DNA of 64,000 nt from Delphinus delphis (GCF_949987515.2 NC_082684.1:48326006-48390005), one strand, 5' to 3'; shown: positions 23,198-36,666, counted from the first letter of the stretch. Numbers and translations: made by a program. Notes: a model not told the origin generated them from the sequence alone.

Positions 23198-24678
23198 AGA
23201 TGTATATGTATCAATATCACATTTTACTGATCCATTCATCCATTGATGGATGTTCTAAGTTGCTTATACATCTTGACTATTGTGAATAATGCTACAATGA
23301 ACATGGGTGGGCAAATATCTCTTGGAGATCCTGTTTTCTTTTGGATATATACCCAGAAATAGGATTGCTGGATCATATGGTAGTTCTATTTTTGATTTTT
23401 TGAGGAATCTCTGTCCTGTTTTCCATAGTAGCTACACCATGTTACATTGCTGCCAGCAGTGTGCAAGAGTTCCATTTTTCTCTGCATCCTTGCTCATACT
23501 TGTTGTTTTCTGTTGGTTTTGTTATTTTTTTTAATATTAGCCATCCTAATGATTGAGAGGTGATATTTCATTGTTGTTTTGATTTGTGTTTCATTGATGA
23601 TTAGTGATATGGAGCATCTTTTTATATGCTTTTTGGCCATTTGTATATCTTCTTTGGAGAAATATCTGTGTAAATCCTTTGCCTGTTTTTTAATTGGTTA
23701 TTTTTATTATTGTTGTTAAGTTGTAGGAGTTCTTTAAATATTCTGGATATTAACCCCTTGTCTGATACATGATTTGCAATATTTTCTCCCATTTCATAGG
23801 TTACTTTTCCACTCTGTTTATTGTTCCCTTGGCTGTGCAGACATTTTTAAGTTTGATGTAGTTCCATTTGTTTGGTTTTGCTTTTGTTGCCTGTGCTTGT
23901 GGTGTCATTTTCAGGAAATCATTTCCATTCCAATGTTATGAAGATTTCCCTCTATGTTTTCTTCCAGGAGTTTTATACTTTCATTTTCTACATTTAGATC
24001 TCTAATTCATTTTGAGTTAATTTTTGTATGTGGTGTAAGATGAGGCTTCCTCTTGATTCTTTTGCATGTGGATATCTAGTTTTCCCAACACCATCTGTTG
24101 AAGAGACTATCCTTTCCCCATTATATAGCGTTAGTGCCCTTGTCAAAGATCAGTTGACCATATATGCAAGGGTTTATTTCTGGGCTCTCTATTTTGTTCC
24201 ATTAGTCTATATGTCTGTCTTTATGCCAGTACTACACTGTTTTGGTTACTGTAGCTTTGTAATATGTTTTGAAATCAGGAAGTGTGAGGCCCCAGCTTTG
24301 TTCTTCTTTCTCAAGATTGTTTTGGTTATTTAAGGTCCCTTGAGATTCCATATGTATTTTAGGATGGCTTTTCTATTTCTGCAAAAAATGCCATTGGGAT
24401 TTTGAGAGGGATTGAATTGAATCTCTAGATGACTGGGTAGTATGGGTAGTGTTTTAATAATGTTATATCCAATCCAAGAACATGAACATGAATGGGATGT
24501 CCTTCCATTTATTTTTGTCTTCTTTTCTTTCTTTCAGCAATGTTTTGTAGTTTTCAATGTATGTCTTTCACTTCCTTGGTTAAGCTTATTCCTAAGTATT
24601 TAATTCTTTTTGATGCTCTTATAAATGGGATTATTTTCTTAGTTTTCTTTTCATATTGTTCATTGTTAGTGTAAGAAA

Positions 24679-24915
24679 CACAACTGATTTTTTTTTTTTT
24701 TTTTTTTTTGCGGTACGCGGGCCTCTCACTGCTGTGGCCTCTCCCGTTGCAGAGCACAGGCTCCGGACGCGCAGGCTCCGTGGCCATGGCTCACGGGCCC
24801 AGCCACTCCGCGGCATGTGGGATCTTCCCAGATCAGGGCACGAACCCGTGTCCCCTGCATCAACAGGCGGACTCTCAACCACTGCGCCACCAGGGAAGCC
24901 CCACAACTGATTTTT
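24679..24915 (-). mobile_element. CHR-type SINE
   Basis: Minus-strand copy with a 22-nt T-run. Perfect 14-bp duplication CACAACTGATTTTT at 24679-24692 and 24902-24915. Confidence 0.93.
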
Positions 24916-25370
24916 GAGGGTTGATTTTGTATCCTGCAACTTTGCTGAATTTATTCATTAGTTCTAATAGTATATTTGTGGAATCTTTAGGGTTTTCTAC
25001 ATATAAGACCATGTTATCTGTGAAGAGAGATAATTTTATTTCTACCTTTCCAATTCAAATGCTTATTTCTTTTTCTTGCCTAGTTGCTCTGGGTAGGACT
25101 TCCAGTACTATGTTGAATAGAAGTGGCAAGAGTGAACATCCTTGCCTTGTTCCTGATCTTAGAGGAAAAACATTCAGTTTTTCACCATTGAGTATGTTAG
25201 CTGTATGCTTTTCATATACCACATTTATTATGTTGATGTTCTCTTCCTAGTTTTTTAATGTTTTTATCATGAAAGAGTGTTGAATTATGTCAAATGCTTT
25301 TTCTGCATCAATTGAGATGATTATGTGATTTTTGACCATTGTTATTGTTAATGAGGTGTGTTACATTTAT

Positions 25371-28300
25371 TGATTTTCATATGTTTTATTACATGTGTAC
25401 ATAATTATTTTACTGTGGTAAAAATATAATATCAAAATAGGGCAAAGATGCTACATACACCCACATAGAAAATTAGCTATTGATGGAAAATGTTTACATT
25501 TGAATAGCAATCAAAACTAAAATTTAGTTTTTTCCTCTATTTTCAATTTCTTTAAGAGGTTTCTTTTTTTTTTGAATTTTCTTTAATTTATTTTTTTATA
25601 CAGCATGTACTTATTAGTCATCCATTTTATACACATCGGTGTATACATGTCAATCCCAATCTCTCAATTCATCACACTACTACCACCACCAACCCCGCCC
25701 CCCGCCGTTTTCCCCTGTTGGTGTCCATAAGTTTGTTCTCTACATCCGTGTCTGTATTTCTGCCTTGCAAACCAGTGCATCTGTACCATTTTTCTAGGTT
25801 CCACATATATGTGTTAACATACGATATTTGTTTTTCTCTTTCTGACTTACTTCACTCTGTACGACAGTCTGTAGGTCCATCCACGTCTCTACAAATGACC
25901 CAATTTCATTCCTTTTTATGGCTGAGTAATATTCCATTCTATATATGTACCACATCTTCTTTATCCATTTGTCTATCAATGGACATTTAGGTTGCTTTCA
26001 TGACCTGGCTATTGTAAATAATGCTGCAATGAACATTGGGGTGCATGTGTCTTTTTGAATTATGGTTTTCTCTGGGTATATGCCCAGTAGTGGGATTGCT
26101 GGGTCATATGGTAATTCTATTTGTAGTTTTTAAAGGAACCTCCATACTGTTCTCCATAGTGTCTGTATCAATTTACATTCCCACCAACAGTGCAAGAGGG
26201 TTCCCTTTTCACCACACCCCCCCCAGCATTTGTCGTTTGTAGATATTCTGATGATGCGCATTCTAACTGGTGTGAGGTGATACCTCATTGTAGTTTTGAT
26301 TTGCATTTCTCTAATAATTAGTGACGTTGAGTAGCTTTTCATGTGCTTCTTGGCCATCTGTATGTCCTCTTTGGAGAAACATCTATTTAGGTCTTCTGCC
26401 CATTTTTGGATTGGTTTTTTTTTAACATTGAGCTGCATGAGCTGTTTATATATTTTGGAGATTAATCCTTTGTCCACTGATTCGCTTGCAAATATTTTTT
26501 CCCGTTTTGAGGGTTGTCTTTTCATCTTGTTTGTAGTTTCCTTTGCTTTGCAAAAGCTTTTAAATTTCATTAGGTCCCATTTGTTTATTTTTGTTTTTAT
26601 TTCCATTACTCTAGGAGGTGGATCAAAGAAGATCTTGCTGTGATTTATGTCAAAGAATGTTCCTCCTATGTTTTCCTCTAAAAGTTTTATAGTGTCCAGT
26701 CTTACATTTACATCTCTAATCTATTTTGAGTTTATTTTTGTGTATGGTGTTATGGAGTGTTCTAATTTCATTCTTTTTCATGTAGCTGTCCAGTTTTCCC
26801 AGCACCACTTATTGAAGAGGCTGTCTTTTCTCCATTGTATATCCTTGCCTCCTTTGTCATAGATTAGTTGACCATAGGAGCATGGGTTTATCTTTGGGCT
26901 TTCTATCCTGTTCCATTGATCTAGATTTCTGTTTTTGTGTCACTTCCATATTACGTTTAATACTGTAGCTTTGTAGTATAGTCTGAAGTCAGGGAGTCTG
27001 ATTCCTCCAGCTCCATTTTTTTCCCTCAAAACTGCTTTGGCTATTCGGGGTCTTTTGTGTCTCCATACAAATTTTAAGATTGTTTGTTCTAGTTCTGTAA
27101 AAAAAAAAAAAAAGGCCATTGGTAATTTGATAGGGATTGCATTGAATCTGTAGATTGCTTTGGGTAGTATAGTCATTTTCACAATACTGATTCTTCCAAT
27201 CCAAGAATATGGTATATCTCTCCATCTGTTGGTATCATCTTTAATTTCTTTCAACAGTGTCTTATAGTTTTCTACATACAGGTCTTTTGTCTCCCTAGAT
27301 AGGTTTATTCCTAGGTATTTTATTCTTCTTGTTGCAATAGTAAATGGGAGTGTTTCCTTAATTTCTCTTTCAGATTTTTCATTAGTGTATAGGAATGCCA
27401 GAGATTTCTGTGCATTAATTTTGTATCCTGCAACTCTACCAAATTCATTGATTAGCTCTAGTAGTTTTCTGGTGGCATCTTTAGGAATCTCTATGTATAC
27501 AATTCTCTATGTATAGTATCATGTCATCTGCAAACGCTGACAGTTTTACTTCTTCTTTTACAATTTATATTCCTTTTATTTCTTTTTCTTCTCTGATTGC
27601 TGTGGCTAGGACTTCCAAAACTATGTTGAATAATAGTGGCAAGAGTGGACATCCTTGTCTTTTTCCTGATCTTAGAGGAAATGCTTTCAGTTTTTAACCA
27701 TTGAGAATTATGTTTGCTGTGGGTTTGTCATATATGGCCTTCATCATGTTGAGGTCGGTTCCCTCTATGCCCACTTTCTGGAGAATTTTTATGATAAATG
27801 GGTGTTGAATTTTGTCAAAGGCTTTTTCTGCATCTATTGAGATGATCATATGGTTTTTATTCTTCAATTTGTTAATATGGTGTATCACATTGATTGGTTT
27901 GCATATATTGAAGAATGTTTGCATCCCTGGGGTAAATCCCACTTGATCATCGTGTATGATCCTTTTAATGTGTTGTTGGATTCTGTTTGCTAGTATTTCA
28001 TTGAGGATTTTTGCATCTATAGTCATCAGTGATATTGGTCTGTAATTTTCATTTTTGGTAGTATCTTTGGTTTTCATATCAGGGTGGTGGTGGCCTCGTA
28101 GAATGAGTTTGGGAGTGTTCCTTCCTCTGCAGTTTTTTGGAAGAGTTTGAGAAGGATGGGTGTTAGCTCTTCTCTAAATGTTTGATAGAATTCACCTGTG
28201 AAACCATCTGGTCCTGGGCTTTTGTTTGTTGGAAGATTTTTAATCACAGTTTCAAATTCAGTGCTTGTGATTGGTCTGTTCATATTTTCTATTTCTTCCT

Positions 28301-31300
28301 TGTTCAATCTTGGAAGGTTATACCTTTCTAAGAATTAGTCCATTTCTTCCAGGTTGTCCATTTTGTTGGCATATAGTTGCTTGTAGTAGTCTCTTAGGAT
28401 GCTTTGTATTTCTGCAGTGTCTGTTGTAACTTCTCTTTTTTCATTTCCAATTTTATTGATTTGAGTCCTCTCCCTCTTTTTCTTGATGAGTCTGGCTAAT
28501 GGTTTATCAATGTTGTTTATCTTCTCAAAGAACCAGCTTTTAGTTTTATTGATCTTTGCTATTGTTTTCTTTGTTTCTATTTCATTTATTTCTGCTCTGA
28601 TTTTTACGATTTCCTTCCTTCTGCTAACTTTGGGTTTTGTTTGTTCTTCTTCCTCTAGCTCCTTTAGGTATAAGGATAGATTGTTTATGTGAGATTTTTC
28701 TTGTTTCTTGAGGTAGGTTTGTATAGCTATAAACTTCCCTTAGAACTGCTTTTGCTGCATCCCATAGGTTTTGGATTGTCGTGTTTTCATTATCATTTTT
28801 CTGTAGGTATTTTTTGATTTCCTCTTTGATTTCTTCAGTGATCTGTTGGATATTTAGTAATGTATTGTTTAGCCTCCATGTGTTTGTGTTTTTTACGTTT
28901 TCTTCCCTGTAATTGATTTCCAATCTCATAGTGTTGTGGTCAGAAAAGATGCTTGATATGATTTCAATTTTCTTAAATTTACTGAGGCTTGATTTGTGAC
29001 CCAAGATGTGATCTGTCCTGGTGAATGTTCCATGCACACTCGAGAATAAAGTGTAATCTGCTGTTTTTGGATGGAATTTCCTATATATATCAATTAAATC
29101 TATCTGGTCTATTGTGTCATTTAAAGCTTGTGTTTCCTTATTAATTTTCTGTTTGCATGATCTGTCCATTGGTGTAAGTCAGGTGTTAAAGTCCCCCACT
29201 ATTATTGTGTTACTGTCGATTTCCTCTTTTATAGCTGTTAGCAGTTGCCTTATGCATTGAGGTGCTCCTATGTTGGGTGCATATATATTTACAATTGTTA
29301 TATCTTCTTCTTGGATTGATCCCTTGATCATTATGTAGTGTTCTTCTTTGTCTCTTGTAACATTCTTTATTTTAAAGTCTATTTTATCTGATATGAGTAT
29401 TGCTACTCCAGCTTTCTTTTGATTACCATTTGCATGGAATATCTTTTTCCATCACCTCACTTTCAGTCTGAATTTGTCCCTAGGTCTGAGGTGGGTCTGT
29501 TGTAGACAGCATAAATATGGGTCTTGTTTTTGTGTCCATTCAGCAATCCTGTGTCTTTCGGTTGGAGCATTTAATCCCTTCACGTTTAAAGTAATTATTG
29601 ATATGTATGTTCCTATGACCATTTCCTTAATTGTTTTGGGTTTGTTTTTGTAGGTCCTTTTCTTCTCTTGTGTTTCCCACTTAGAGGAGTTCCTTTAGCA
29701 TTTGTTGTAGAGCTGGATTGGTGGTGCTGAATTCTCTTAGCTTTTGCTTGTCTGTAAAGCTTTTGATTTCTCCATCGAATCTGAATGAGATCCTTGCCAG
29801 GTAGAGTAATCTTGGCTCTAGGTTCTTCCCTTTCATCACTTTAAGTATATCGTTCCACTCCCTTCTGGCTTGTAGGGTTTCTGCTGAGAAATCAGTTGTT
29901 AACCTTATGGGAGTTCCCTTGTATTGTATTTGTCATTTTTCCCTTGTTGCTTTCTATAATTTTTCTTTGTCTTTAATTTTTGCCAATTTGATTCCTATGT
30001 GTCGTGTTGTGTTTCTCCTTGGGTTTATCTGGTATGGGACTCTCTGCACTTCCTGGACTTGGGTGATTATTTCCTTTCCCATGTTAGGGAAGTTTTTGAA
30101 TATAATCCCTTCAAATATTTTCTCGGGTCCTTTCTCTCTCTCTTCCCCTTCTGGGACCTCTGTAATGTGAATGTTGTTGCACTTAATGTTTTCCCAGAAG
30201 TCTCTTAGGCTGTCTTCATTTCTTTTCATTCTTTCTTTTTATTCTGTTCGGCAGCAGTGAATTCCACCATTTTGTCTTCCAGGTCACTTATCCTTTCTTC
30301 TGCCTCATTTATTCTGCTATTGATTGCTTCTAGTGTATTTTTCATTTCAGTTATTGTGTTGTTCATCTCTGTTTGTTTGCTCTTTAATTCTTCTAGGTCT
30401 TTTTTAAACATTTCTTGCATCTTCTCGATCTTTGTCTCCATTCTTTTTCTGAGGTCCTGGATCATCTTCACTATCATTCTGAATTCTTTTTCTGGAAGGT
30501 TGACTATATCCACTTCATTTAGTTGTTTTCCTGGGGTTTTATCTTGTTCCTTCGTCTGGTACATAGCCCTCTGCCTTTTCATCTTGTCTATCTTTCTGTG
30601 AATGTGGTTTTTGTTCCACAGGCTGCGGGATTGTAGTTCTTCTTGCTTCTGCTGTCTGCCCTCTGGTGGATGAGGCTATCTAAGAGGCTTGTGCAAGTTT
30701 CCTGATGGGAGGGACTGGTAGTGGGTAGAGCTGGCTGTTGCTTTGGTGGGCAGAGCTTAGTAAAACTTAATCCGCTTGTCTGCTGATGGGTGGGGCTGGG
30801 TTCCCTCCTTGTTGGTTGTTTGGCCTGAGGCGACCCAACTCTGGAGCCTCCCCGGGCTCTTTGCGGGGGCTAATGGCGGACTCTGGGAGTTCTCACACCA
30901 AGGAGTAATTCCCAGAACTTCTGCTGCCAGTGTCCTTGTCCTCATGGTGAGACACAGCCACCCCCACCTCTGCAAGAGACCCTCCAACACTAGCAGGTAG
31001 ATCTTATTCAGTCTCCTGTGGGGTCACTGCTCCTTTCCCTGGGTCCTGATGCACACACTAGTTTGTGTGTGCCCACCAAGAGTAGAGTCTCTGTTTCCCC
31101 CATTCCTGTCAAAGTCCTGCAATCAAATCCCGTTAGCCTTCAAAGTCTGATTCTCTAGGAATTCCTCCTTTCGTTGCTGAACCCCCAGATTGGGAAGCCT
31201 GACGTGGGGCTCAGAACCTTCACTCCAGTGGGTGGCCTTCTGTGGTATAAGTGTTCTGTGGTATAAGTGTTTGTGAGTCATCCACGCAGCAGTTATGGGA

Positions 31301-31509
31301 TTTGATCTTATTGTGTTTGCGCCCCTCCAGCCATCTCATTGTGGCTTCTCCTTTGTCTTTGGGTGTGGGGTATCCTTTTTGGTGAGTTCCAGTGTCTTCC
31401 TGTCAATGATTGTTCAGCAGTTAGTTGTGATTCTGGTGTTCTTGCAAGAGGGAGTGAGAGCACGTCCTTCTACTCCACCATCTTGAACCAATGCTGATTT
31501 TCATATGTT
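25371..31509 (-). mobile_element. Nearly full-length L1 with extra 3' sequence
   Basis: Minus-strand insertion 25386-31494 with a perfect 15-bp duplication TGATTTTCATATGTT at 25371-25385 and 31495-31509. From its 5' end: 5' UTR 30583-31494 (start GGTTCAAGATGGTGGAGTAG), ORF1 remnant about 29680-30582 with a coiled-coil-like segment (EAINSRINEAEERISDLEDK), ORF2 remnant 25794 to about 29630 with endonuclease SDHN and reverse transcriptase FADDM motifs, and 3' UTR to about 25562. Several frameshifts, so not active. About 175 bp lie between its own 3' end and the duplication. Confidence 0.9.
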
Positions 31510-31911
31510 GAACCATCCCTGCATCCCAGGAATCAGTCCCTCTTGGTCATGGTGTTTAATCCTTTTAAAGTTTTGTTGAATTCATTTTATTAGTATTTTA
31601 TTGAGGATATTTGCATGAGTTTTCATCAGGCATATTGGTCTGTAGTTTTCTTTTCTTATAGTATCTTTGTCTGGTTTTGGTATGAGAAAAATGTTGGCCT
31701 CATACAATAAGTTTGGAAGTGTTCCCTCCTCTTTATTTTTTGGAAGAGTTTGAGAAGGATTGGCATTAATTCTTTTGAAATGTGTGATAGAATTCTACAG
31801 TGAAGTCATCTCTGCCTGCACTTTACTATGTTAGGAGATTTTTGATTGCTGATTCAGTCTCTCCTTACTAGTTATATGTTCAGGGTTTCTATTTCTTCTT
31901 TATTCAGTCTT

Positions 31912-32024
31912 TTTTTTGGCCACGCTCTGTGGCATATGGGATCTTAGTTCCCCAACCAGGGGTCAAACCTGTGCCCCCTGCAGTGGGAGCATGGAGTCTT
32001 AACCACTGCACCACCAGGGAAGTC
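31912..32024 (-). mobile_element. Short SINE copy, tRNA-related half
   Basis: Antisense segment GGCCACGCTCTGTGGCATAT to CCACCAGGGAAGTCC. Flanks resemble each other only loosely (TTCAGTCTT and TTTAGTCTT), consistent with an older insertion. Confidence 0.75.
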
Positions 32025-32145
32025 CTTGATTTAGTCTTGGTAGGTGTATATGTCTAGGAGTTTATCAGTTTCTTCTAGTTTATCTAATTTGTTGGTGTAT
32101 AATCATTCATAGCAGTCTCTTATAGTCCTTCATTTTCTTATATTG

Positions 32146-33149
32146 TTTTTTGAAAATTTCTAAGTTGTAATCTCACCCCTGGTGCAAGAGTGCTTCTGTC
32201 ACTTTTGTATATTTTATACTAATTTATAATTTTAAAAATATACATATTTTTATAGATATGTAAAATTATTAGTAATTTTTATGGTACTATTAGCAATCTT
32301 CTTGGTACTACTCTATTACTTTTTCTATCTATCAAGGACATTTGTAATTTTGTCTTTTGTCTAATGGAATGGATTATAACTTTATAATTAAGGAACCATG
32401 GGGTTTTAGAAGAAGTATACCAGCTTGTATGGAAAGGGACAGAAACAGCACAAAATGAAAAGAAGTCTTTAGACTCCCCATATTCTATGGACAGGAAATG
32501 ACTGAGAATTCTGCTCAGCTGCAAACACAGGCTCCCTTTTTTTGTAAGCAAGAAAGGATGAGTTGCAGGGCAGGTCAAGAGCCCAAATATGTAACCCAGA
32601 GCCTCAGAGAACAAACCCTTAGGGAGTAGGACTGAGCCCTAATCAAGGAACTGGCCCATATGCCTGAATGGGCTTCAGAATCCCTACACACTAATGACCA
32701 TTTTATGCTTCTGCTTTCTCCCCTTTCAAACAGTAATGTGTATAGTGGTTATCTTTTGCCTGTTCCATCATTGTCTATTGAGAATGGGGAAAAATAATTC
32801 ATTCATTTCTTCAAATTGAGAGGCACAGTTCTCAAGGAGCTATATCCAAGAGACCACACTAGACCTGAATGTAGATGATGAGATCTTCGAGTTTGCATTG
32901 GTCTCAAAGTCTGATGGGATGAGGCTTGGAAATCTTGGAGAGAAGCGTTATTCGCATGGGATAGGGGTGGAAACTGTAGCCAGAGAGTAGACCATTGACT
33001 ACAACAATTCATATCTGTCCCACTTGCAAAATATACTCACTTCTCTCTCCAAGCCCCCCAAAGCCTCATCCTATCAGACTTTGATTAAATTTTCCAAAGA
33101 TGGCAATAACAACTCTCCCATCTCATAAACTCTCCTTATCATGTGACAT
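32146..33149. other. Intron, no recognised feature
   Basis: 1 kb without an exon or a repeat I can name. Confidence 0.4.
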
Positions 33150-33615
33150 AATCAATGTGCCTGTCCAGCGGTAGGGTCTTTGTCTTCTCTCATTGAACAT
33201 GATTGCACCTTTGTGACTGCCTTGACCAGTAGAATGAGGCTGAAATGATGATATGTGGCTTCTGAGGCTATGTGTCATAGAATGCCATGTGCTTCTGCCT
33301 TGCTCTCTTTGATTGCTCATTCTTAAAACGCAGCTACTTTTCTGTGAAATTAAGCTTGAGGAGAAGTCATGTGAAGAGGAATTGAGGTCCGCAGCCCACG
33401 GTTCTGGCTGAGCTCATAATAGTCAGCAACAGCTTGCTAGCCAGTGAATGAGCCATCTTTAAAGTGGAACCTTCACCCTCCAGTCGAAATGCCCCACTAA
33501 TGCAATGTGGACCAGAGACGAGCTTGCAGACATATGGACAAAATAAATGATTCTTGTTACTTTAAGCCATCAGGTGTTGGCGTGCTTTGCTACATACACA
33601 GTGATAGATGCTTGG
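33150..33615 (+). repeat. MLT1-like LTR relic (MaLR)
   Basis: GTGAATGAGCCATCTT, a following GTGGAACC stretch, AAATAAATGATTCTTGTTAC, TTAAGCCATCAGGTGTTGG and the TGATAGATG end match the order of MLT1 solo LTRs, old nonautonomous retrovirus-like elements. The AATAAA at about 33540 is its former polyadenylation signal. No internal coding region is present. Confidence 0.6.
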
Positions 33616-33639
33616 AACACACCCTCATCTGTTTCTACG

Positions 33640-34560
33640 GCATTAACTACACTGATTCTCAGATTTGAATTTTCAGGTCCGATGTTTCTTCAGAGTTCCT
33701 GTCCCATATATTTAACTACTAACTAGATGTCTTTCTCCTAAGCTCTACATGTCCAGCATTAACGTGTTATCCTTTACCATCTGTTCTCGCTCCATTATCT
33801 TGGTTAATTTATTGTCCAGTCATTCATGGCAGAAACCTGGAAAACCATTCTCAGCTCAGAAACCTGGAAAACCATCTCTCTGCATCTAATTTTAGGTCTT
33901 AAATATCTTTTGAATTCTTCATCCTAACAGCCAGCGCTTTAATCCAGGTTCTCCCTCTCTCTCGTGTACTATTTTAGCAATAACAACTGATCTGGTCTAT
34001 ATTGTATTCCTGTACTTCACTCTCTATAAGTTTATGCTCTCTGTTGCTTGCAGAGTGATATGTTTTATTTTATTTATTTATTTATAAAATATCTTTATTG
34101 AGCTATAGTTCACATATCAATTCACCCATTTAAATTGTAGGATTCATTGGTTTTTAGTATATGGTTTTTTGTTTCTGTTCTTTGGTTTTTTTTGGCCACA
34201 TGGCATGTGGGATCTTAGTTCCCCAGAGTCTTAACCACTGGACCACCAGGGAAGTCCCTTTTTTCTTTTTTTTTTTTGAACATAGTGATATATTTTAAAT
34301 ACACATATATGATCTTGTTACAATAATTTTTGCAGTTCCTAACTGGCTTCCAATTATTTACAGAATAAAGCCCTACCTTCTTAGGAGGATATATACAGTT
34401 TTTAATGATTTGGCCCCTTGCCAGATCTCCAGTCTTACTGTCTGTTCCCCCTTTTTACTTTTTTAATACTAAATTTCTTATAGTTCTCCAAATACACAAA
34501 GAAAAAACCAGGCTTTTCTACTCCTTCAGGCTGTTATACCCATTCAGGTTTTGGCATAAT
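33640..34560 (+). repeat. LINE-2 relic, sense, split
   Basis: L2-like sense text runs from about 33640 (CTACACTGATTCTCAGA) to GCAGAGTGATATGTTTTA at 34048-34066 and resumes after an insertion with CATAGTGATATATTTTAAAT and AATAAAGCCCTACCTTCTTA to about 34560. An internal duplication of CAGAAACCTGGAAAACCAT occurs at about 33829 and 33856. Confidence 0.55.
34066..34282 (-). mobile_element. Old L1 3' end fragment plus deleted SINE, inside L2
   Basis: 34075-34165 is antisense L1M 3' UTR (TCTTTATTGAGCTATAGTTC, TTCACCCATTTAAATTGTAG). 34184-34258 is a SINE with an internal deletion: the right part of its tRNA-related head is joined directly to the GGGATCTTAGTTCCC segment. Both sit in the L2 relic. 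Confidence 0.6.
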
Positions 34561-34899
34561 TGAGCTATGTGTTGTTGTAGCACTGAGGTTCCCACCTTCT
34601 CGCTGGCTGTTGGCCAGTGTTGCTCTTACCTCCTACAGGCTGTTCTCAGATCCTGACCACGTGGCCCCCTCAGAAAATTGCAGTTTTCTCCCTCAAAGCC
34701 AGCAGACAAATCTCACTCCTTTGTGCTATGACAGTCTTACATGGTGTGACCTAATTCAGGGAATGACTCTGCTATAAGTATCACCCACACTCAAGGAATT
34801 AGGATTATACAAAATGTACACCAGGAATCTTGGGGACCATCTTAGAATTCTGCTTACCATAGGTAAATATAGATTTCTCTGTGAAAACTTTTATGATTA
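34561..34899. other. Intron, unassigned old-repeat-like DNA
   Basis: The segment ending GGGACCATCTTAGAATTCTG looks like an ancient mammalian repeat but I cannot name the family. Confidence 0.3.
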
Positions 34900-36100
34900 A
34901 AAAAACCCTCAATAATTAGAAATTTTACAAGAATGCATCTTCCCGTGTATCTGCTATTATCCACTCTGCTGGTTACTCAGTGGGCTCTTTCAATCTGGCA
35001 GCTCATGCTTCTTCAGTTGTGGGAAACTTGTGTGTATTTCAGTGATGATTTCTTCCCTTCTGTTTTCTCCCTTCGCTCTTTCTGGGACTCCTATTTGAAT
35101 GTTGGACCCCTTGAACTAGTCCCTCAATTTTATCTTTTCTATTATCCATCTGTCTTTTGCTATACTTTCTGGCAGATTTATTCAACTGTATTTTCCATTT
35201 CTTTATGGATAGTCTATCTTCCCATCCTTTTGAGCTTATCAGTGGTGGTTTTCTGAACCTTCTTCTGAATAGTCTGTTTCCTCCACGTTACTTGTTTTTG
35301 TTTGTTCTGGTCTCTGTCTTTCATGTTAGAGGCTTTCCTTAGATGCTTGTTACTCCTTGTTCATGATTTAGAATCTGAAACTAAAAAAGCTGATTGGAAA
35401 TTCTGAGGCTGTAGATCGCACTTGTTAGCTCTGAGCTCCATAGGGTGATTGGATCTGGGCTGCTTTCTGGTGAACCTCAGTGTCGGTAGCTTTAGACTTT
35501 TTCTTGTGGTTACTCAAGGTCCCCAGAAAAGGAACTTCCAGTTTTCTGCTGGTGTACAGAAGTCTGGCTGCTAGCATACTGGAAACTGAGTGGGAAAGGG
35601 CTAAAAGGAGTCTCAGCATTTGGGTACTCAATCCCCCTGCTTTGGGTATGGTATTCCCACTCTCAGCTATTCCTGCAGTCCGGCCAGATTTCTTCTGGTG
35701 TGAGGGAGGGACCTAAGTTCATGGAGTTGGGGAGGGGAATCTAGGGATCTAATGCTTCCTCAAAAGTTTTACCTGTTCCTCCTTATTTTGGAGCCTTCCT
35801 GCCATTCCCCTTCCAATATTTCTCTCCCAGTTCCAGAGACACCAGGCAGTGACAGTTCCTGAGCAATTTTAGGATTCTGTAGTTAAAGTGAAATTGTCTC
35901 TTAGCTTTTCCTCTCTCATGGCTTTAGGGTTTTGTTCTCCAGCTTCCAAAATTTTGCTGCCTTTTCTCTTTTCCTTTCTTCACATATGTATGTTTATCTC
36001 TTTTGAAAAACCCTACTGCTGTAGTTGTGCTGGGATTTCTGGAGGGGGTGAAATTAGATGTGTATATTCAAGCTGATGTCAACTCAGATGTTCCTCATTG
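34900..36100 (-). repeat. Old L1 5' part relic
   Basis: CTTTCTGGGACTCCTATTTG, CTTCTTCTGAATAGTCTG and CTGAGCTCCATAGGGTGATT resemble the antisense of the ORF1 and 5' UTR of old L1ME-type elements. Frames are destroyed; family assignment is from memory. Confidence 0.45.
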
Positions 36101-36499
36101 TTCTGTAATATGTCATTATATGTTAAATTCTTATGTGTAAGTATTTGTTCCTTAGTTATCTGTTCTGTTTTGTTTCAAATATCTATCTCTTTATCAGTAC
36201 CACAGTTTTTTATTGGTTTTTTTGTTTGTTTCTTTATAATATCCTTATCCTTTATGGTTGTAAATTTCTGTTTAACTCCTTGTAAAATTTGTTAGTTTCA
36301 TAATGCTTAAACTATACAGGTACACTGGGAGCATTAAACTTAGAAAATCATGAGACCATTTCTGTTAATGTTAATGGATTTATTTCACAGACTTGTTTTT
36401 TCACTCATCTTTATTGATAAGAATTAGCAGGGTTTAAATCCAAATGTTGGAACATTATTATCACATAGTAAAGACGTTTTGTTCTTTTTCTAAATGAAG
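36101..36499. other. Intron before exon 4
   Basis: No named repeat. Contains TTCTTTTTCTAAATGAAG, the acceptor of exon 4. Confidence 0.4.
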
Positions 36500-36666
36500 A
36501 CTGAAGTTGCTGAAGATCCTCAACAAGTTTCAACTGTTCATCTTCAACTAGGATTACCACTGGTTTTTATTGTTAGTCAACAAGCTACATATGAAGCTGA
36601 TAGAACAACTGCAGAATGGGTTGCTTGGCGTCTTCTGGGAAAAGCAGGAGTTCTGCTCCTGTTAAG
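36500..36666 (+). CDS. TXNDC16: TXNDC16 exon 4 of window
   Basis: 167-nt exon, phase 0 start after TTCTAAATGAAG, donor TTAAG|GTATTT after two bases of an Arg codon. It encodes [20 protein letters not shown] and then a strand-helix-strand unit (LVFIVSQQ, a helix with [13 protein letters not shown], then VLLLL) typical of a redox-inactive thioredoxin-like domain. There is no cysteine in this exon. The acceptor has a weak polypyrimidine tract (TTCTTTTTCTAAATGAAG), so splicing strength may depend on exonic elements (inference). Confidence 0.95.

Larger units (their letters stand above)
22560..32145 (-). mobile_element. Old L1, split by a young L1 and SINEs
   Basis: Antisense L1 with its 3' end at 22560 (TTCATTGTGGCAAAAAATGC type, as in L1MA elements), broken ORF2 remnants at 23280-25385, and continuation at 31495-32145 after a 6.1-kb insertion. 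The join is exact: GATTTTCATATG at 25372-25383 continues as GATTTTCATATGTTGAACC at 31496. Inside it are SINEs at 22812-23044, 24679-24915 and 31912-32024. It is 5'-truncated near 32145. Confidence 0.82.

Noticed and set aside
33150..33615. Possible intact endogenous retrovirus
   Set aside because: Only an LTR-like relic of the MaLR type is visible; no internal genes follow.
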